From Streptomyces sp. S3(2020) (GTDB lineage Bacteria; Actinomycetota; Actinomycetes; Streptomycetales; Streptomycetaceae): a stretch of DNA of 64,000 nt. Both the position numbers and the translations under genes were made by a program. Numbering within the stretch: position 1 is the first letter of the stretch; every line of letters begins with the position of its first letter. This document shows positions 60,760 to 64,000 of the stretch, in pieces. Under the pieces are notes generated by a model, which saw only the letters and a list, made by a program, of their open reading frames with translations, had not been told where the DNA came from and did not search any database. The DNA lies in NCBI RefSeq assembly GCF_013044505.1, contig NZ_JABERD010000016.1, positions 17,457 through 81,456 on the forward strand, written 5' to 3'.

Positions 60760-62499
60760 TCAACTCGCGCACTTGACCTCGTTCGCCGTGGTCTTCGGGA
60801 CCTCCGGAGTCGACGCCGAGGACGAGTTCATCTTGACCCCGGCCCCCTTGAAGTCCTCGCCCAGCGTCAGCGTCATGGTCGGCAGACCCTGGGAGTTGGT
60901 GACGCTCTCGCCCGGCTTCATCGCCGATCCGGACAGCCCCATGATCGCGGCCAGCCTGCGGGCCTGGTCCGCCTGGTCCGGGGCGTACTCGAGGGTCGTC
61001 TTCGCCAGCGTCTTCTCCGCGTTGCCCGCGTTCTCCGACTTGGACACACCCGCCTCGGTCTGGAGGTAGGTGAGCTCCTCCTGGGCGCTGCCGCCCGGCG
61101 CCCCGCCGTTGAGAATCCGTACCCGCACCTCGTCGGCGGCGGACTTGGTGCCCTTCAGACGGGCGGCGACCGTGGCCTTCTCCTTCTTCTCCTTGGCCTT
61201 GACCTCGGTGAAGGAGACGTCGTTCTTGATCATGTTGAAGACCTGCGGGCCGTTCGCCTCGTCCACGACGACGGTCGCCTTGACCACCTCGGTCGGGTTG
61301 TCCTTCACCGGAACCGTCAGGAAGGTGATGTTCTTCATCGGCACCTTCTTCAGCTCCAGAGCCACGTCCTTGAGCGTGCTGGCCTTGCCGATGCCCGTGT
61401 CGACGGTGAGTGCCTTGGTGGCGGCGTTGGCCAGCTTTATCAGCTTCGTGGGGCTGGTGAGGGTGTCGCCGGAGGTCATCTTGCGCATCAGCGAACTCAT
61501 GAACTGCTGCTGGACCTTGATGCGGTCCAGGTCGCCCTGGTTGCCGAAGCTGTGCCGGGTGCGGACGAAGGCGAGGGCCCGCTCGCCCTCGATCGTGGAC
61601 TTGCCCGCCGGCAGGTTCAGCTTCGACTCCTTGTCGTTGACGGCCTTCGCGAGACAGACCTCCACGCCGCCGACGGCCGTCGTCAGCGTCTTCACCGCGT
61701 TGAAGTCGGCCATCGCGAAGTGGTTCACGTCGACGCCGGTGACCTCCTCGACCGTCTTCATGGTGCAGCCCGGGTTGCGGCCGTCCTGGCCGAGGCTGGT
61801 GTTGAAGCGGACGTTCTGCGTGCCCGGGATGACCGCGCCGTCCTTGCCCTCGCAGTCGGGTACGTCGACGATCAGGTCGCGAGGGATGCTCATCGCCGTC
61901 GCGTTCGTACGGTCCTTGGAGACGTGCAGCAGGATGTTGGTGTCGGCGTGACCGACGCTCCCCTTGTCGCCGTAGCCCTCGTTGCCCGCGCCGGTCCGCT
62001 TGTCGGTGCCGATGATCAGGATGTTGAAGGCCTCGTCCTTGCTGAAACCGCTGTCGGCCACATTGCCGACGTCCTCGGTCGTGACGTTGCCCTCAAGGTG
62101 CTTGAGGTACAGATAGGCGGCCCCGGCGGTGCCGACGAGCACGAAAGCCATGATGCCGCCGGTCCACAGGACGACCTTCTTGGCCTTGCCCTTCTTCTTG
62201 ACCGGCCGCCGGCTGCGCCGCCCCGGCAGTGGCTCCTCGGGCGCACCTCGGCGTCTGCGGGGCGGCGGCACATCACGGCCGGGCGCCTCGGCAGGCGCGG
62301 TACGGCCCGGTGCTGCCGACCGGTTGCGTGTTGCCTCGCCCGTACCGCCGGAGCGGGGGGCGGATCTACGAGGTCCTGGCACCGCTGATTGCGGTGCGGA
62401 AGGAGTCAGTCGCAGTTCGTATTCGCCAGTGCTCGGATTGAGCACCCACTGGTCTGCGGGGTCGATGTCGTCCGCCCGCCCACGGCCTTGCGCGTCCAC
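60760..62499 (-). CDS. LCP family protein 5 with LytR_C domain
   Basis: 579 residues from the GTG at 62499 (GGAGG 12 bases upstream); a start at 62643 is possible but its extra residues look non-coding. Long disordered N-terminus (about 110 residues, starting DAQGRGRADDIDPADQW), basic stretch RRPVKKKGKAKK, membrane helix (about 114-134), LCP domain (SIPRDLIVD, ADFNAVKTLTTAVGGVEV, IEGERALAFVRTRH), and LytR_C domain (about 440-545). Cys pairs in the LCP domain resemble those of LCP 3, 4 and 6. The largest of the six. Confidence 0.9.
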   Translation of the reverse strand: MDAQGRGRADDIDPADQWVLNPSTGEYELRLTPSAPQSAVPGPRRSAPRSGGTGEATRNRSAAPGRTAPAEAPGRDVPPPRRRRGAPEEPLPGRRSRRPVKKKGKAKKVVLWTGGIMAFVLVGTAGAAYLYLKHLEGNVTTEDVGNVADSGFSKDEAFNILIIGTDKRTGAGNEGYGDKGSVGHADTNILLHVSKDRTNATAMSIPRDLIVDVPDCEGKDGAVIPGTQNVRFNTSLGQDGRNPGCTMKTVEEVTGVDVNHFAMADFNAVKTLTTAVGGVEVCLAKAVNDKESKLNLPAGKSTIEGERALAFVRTRHSFGNQGDLDRIKVQQQFMSSLMRKMTSGDTLTSPTKLIKLANAATKALTVDTGIGKASTLKDVALELKKVPMKNITFLTVPVKDNPTEVVKATVVVDEANGPQVFNMIKNDVSFTEVKAKEKKEKATVAARLKGTKSAADEVRVRILNGGAPGGSAQEELTYLQTEAGVSKSENAGNAEKTLAKTTLEYAPDQADQARRLAAIMGLSGSAMKPGESVTNSQGLPTMTLTLGEDFKGAGVKMNSSSASTPEVPKTTANEVKCAS

Positions 62500-62730
62500 G
62501 GTTGTCTGAATCCTCCGTCGGGGCCACGCGGCGCCTTCCCCCTCAAAGGCGCTCGGGTCTCGGTCACACTGTGCCCGACCCCAGGAAGACCTGACGGCCG
62601 GATGCACAGGATCGCTCACACTATCCGGCCGGTTCGTCGTCAAGCGACGACGGTGACAAATTCCACGTCCCTACAACTGGTCAATCCGCCCTATTTCCTT
62701 GGACACATGTACGTGGCCTTGGTAATCCCT

Positions 62731-63957
62731 TTACTTACAGGTGTCCTCGGCGGCGGTGTTCCCGCGGAATGTGGGCGCGGGCGACTCCTTGCCGGCATCC
62801 GCTTCTTCATGCGAACCGTCGCTCGAATTGGGGCTTTTTGTCCTGGAATCCCGTGGAACTTCCTCGGCGACCGACACCGGCGCGTCCCTGCGCAGCCGTT
62901 CGAACAGCTTCTCCGCCTCGGCCTGTACGAGTTGGTCGCGATTGGTGTTGTAGGCGTACGACTCCCGGGGAACGGTCAGGAATTGCACACGTTCGGTGGG
63001 GATGTCGCGCAACCCGCGAACGAGGTCGTACAAACCGCGCAAGTTCGCCAGATCCGGGTCGGTGGTGAGCGACGAGGTCGCCGCGTCCAGCAAGGGATAG
63101 AGCTTCACCGGATTCAGCAGGACGTCATTGCTCTGCACCTTGTTGACGAGCGCCGCGAGAAAGCGCTGCTGGCGGTCCATCCGGTCGGTGTCACTGCCGT
63201 CGCCGAGCGATTTACGGGCGCGCACGTACCCGAGGGCCTGTTCGCCGCTGAGCGTCACCCTGCCCGCCGGCAGCTTCAGCTTGGCGGCCTTGTCGTGGAT
63301 GGGCTCGTCCAGACAGATGCGTACGCCGTCGACCGCGTCGACCATGTCCTTGAAGCCGTGGAAGTCGACGACCATGTGATGGTCGACGCGAACTCCCGTG
63401 AGTTTCTCGACGGTTCGGATCGTGCAGGCCGAACCGCCCTTTTGGAACGCGTAGTTGAACATCGCGAACATCGGCTCGGTGCGGCTGCCGTCCGGCTGCC
63501 GGCAGGCCGGCACATCCACCATCAGGTCGCGGGGGAGCGAGACCGCGGTGGCGCTGCGCCGCCCGCCGGAGAGGTGCAACAGGATGGTGGTGTCCGAGCG
63601 CTCGGTCCCCGAGTCCCGCCCGTACCGCGCGTTCCCGTCCCCGGACCGTGAGTCCGACCCGATCAGCAGGATGTTCTGCGCGTCCTCGACGAGCGCGGTG
63701 GGCCGTTCCTTCTCGTACCGGGCGAGCTCCGCGGCCGCCGCGTTGTCCGGCGTGATGTTGCCGTCCAGCTTCGTGTACACCGCCCACCCGGCCCCCGCGG
63801 CGCCCACCACGATGACGGCCACCCCGACCGCCCCGTACCGCAGCCACCGCCTCCGGCGCCGACGTATCAGCCCGTTCCCCGTGGCGGACGCCCCCGCTCC
63901 CGGACCGAGGGTGCCTGCCGAGGGCGTACCAGCGGTGTCGGTCACGTCCGGATCCAC
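62731..63957 (-). CDS. LCP family protein 6
   Basis: 408 residues from a GTG at 63957; a GTG four codons later is equally plausible. Short N-terminal tail, RRRRRRW before the membrane helix (about 41-61), LCP domain with SLPRDLMVD, VDFHGFKDMVDAVDGV and LSGEQALGYVRARK. No LytR_C domain, but a charged 45-residue tail (SRTKSPNSSDGSHEEAD). The 231-base gap to LCP 5 (62500-62730) has no recognised signal. The upstream promoter is beyond or at the window edge. Confidence 0.9.
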   Translation of the reverse strand: MDPDVTDTAGTPSAGTLGPGAGASATGNGLIRRRRRRWLRYGAVGVAVIVVGAAGAGWAVYTKLDGNITPDNAAAAELARYEKERPTALVEDAQNILLIGSDSRSGDGNARYGRDSGTERSDTTILLHLSGGRRSATAVSLPRDLMVDVPACRQPDGSRTEPMFAMFNYAFQKGGSACTIRTVEKLTGVRVDHHMVVDFHGFKDMVDAVDGVRICLDEPIHDKAAKLKLPAGRVTLSGEQALGYVRARKSLGDGSDTDRMDRQQRFLAALVNKVQSNDVLLNPVKLYPLLDAATSSLTTDPDLANLRGLYDLVRGLRDIPTERVQFLTVPRESYAYNTNRDQLVQAEAEKLFERLRRDAPVSVAEEVPRDSRTKSPNSSDGSHEEADAGKESPAPTFRGNTAAEDTCK

Positions 63958-64000
63958 CCCTCATGGCCTACGAGCGTCCACTGCGGCTGCTCCTACGACC

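Overview
The window is chromosomal DNA of a Streptomyces-type actinomycete. GC is very high, third codon positions are strongly G/C biased, GTG and TTG starts are common, and the gene set is typical (hut catabolism, a SigB-like partner-switching unit, roadblock proteins, many LytR-CpsA-Psr proteins, SapA-like secreted proteins, a T-box on serS). As far as I recall it, the gene order (cystathionine beta-synthase, hut genes, sigma/anti-sigma, two-component pair, purK-purE, dipeptidases, UDP-glucose dehydrogenase, acyl-CoA dehydrogenase, LCP genes) resembles a conserved core region of Streptomyces chromosomes; this synteny is from memory and was not searched.

Layout. 1-8.2 kb: anchored coiled-coil protein, thiolase, SGNH esterase, cystathionine beta-synthase, an XRE/MmyB-type regulator divergent from a short-chain dehydrogenase, a small membrane protein and a 5'-truncated carbonic anhydrase. 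8.2-11.5 kb: complete OpuC-type osmoprotectant ABC importer in one operon. 11.6-14.3 kb: an aromatic-amino-acid/histidine lyase homologue with an abnormal MIO motif, coupled to an RpiR-type regulator. 15.0-17.2 kb: operon of three roadblock-like proteins and a winged-helix-like protein. 17.4-24.5 kb: PLP decarboxylase divergent from hutU, an M20 amidohydrolase, hutF and hutI (histidine to glutamate). 24.5-26.8 kb: SigB-family sigma factor with divergent anti-anti-sigma and anti-sigma kinase genes. 26.8-28.4 kb: serine T-box and serS. 28.5-32.5 kb: cell-surface locus encoding two proteins with LPXTG-like sorting signals and two membrane-anchored companions. 32.5-38 kb: alpha/beta hydrolase, POT peptide transporter, two-component system, GtrA protein. 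38-42.3 kb: purK, purE and two M19 dipeptidases, the second lacking all zinc ligands. 42.4-46.7 kb: VOC pair with divergent ABATE/CGNR regulator, UDP-glucose dehydrogenase, acyl-CoA dehydrogenase. 46.8-48.5 kb: orphan tyrosine integrase with a helix-turn-helix partner. 48.6-54.2 kb: Cys-rich copper-storage-like protein, CbrC-like protein, two LCP genes, thioesterase, glycosyltransferase.

54.2-64.0 kb is the most unusual part. Five intact and at least one broken SapA-like small secreted protein genes are arranged with four more LCP genes. Two LCP genes are each followed by a group of SapA-like genes, which looks like a duplicated module. ATGATCAC-type boxes lie upstream of three of the SapA-like genes. 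Together with UDP-glucose dehydrogenase, the glycosyltransferase and the two other LCP genes, this part of the chromosome is centred on assembling and decorating the cell envelope. The function of the SapA-like proteins is not known to me.
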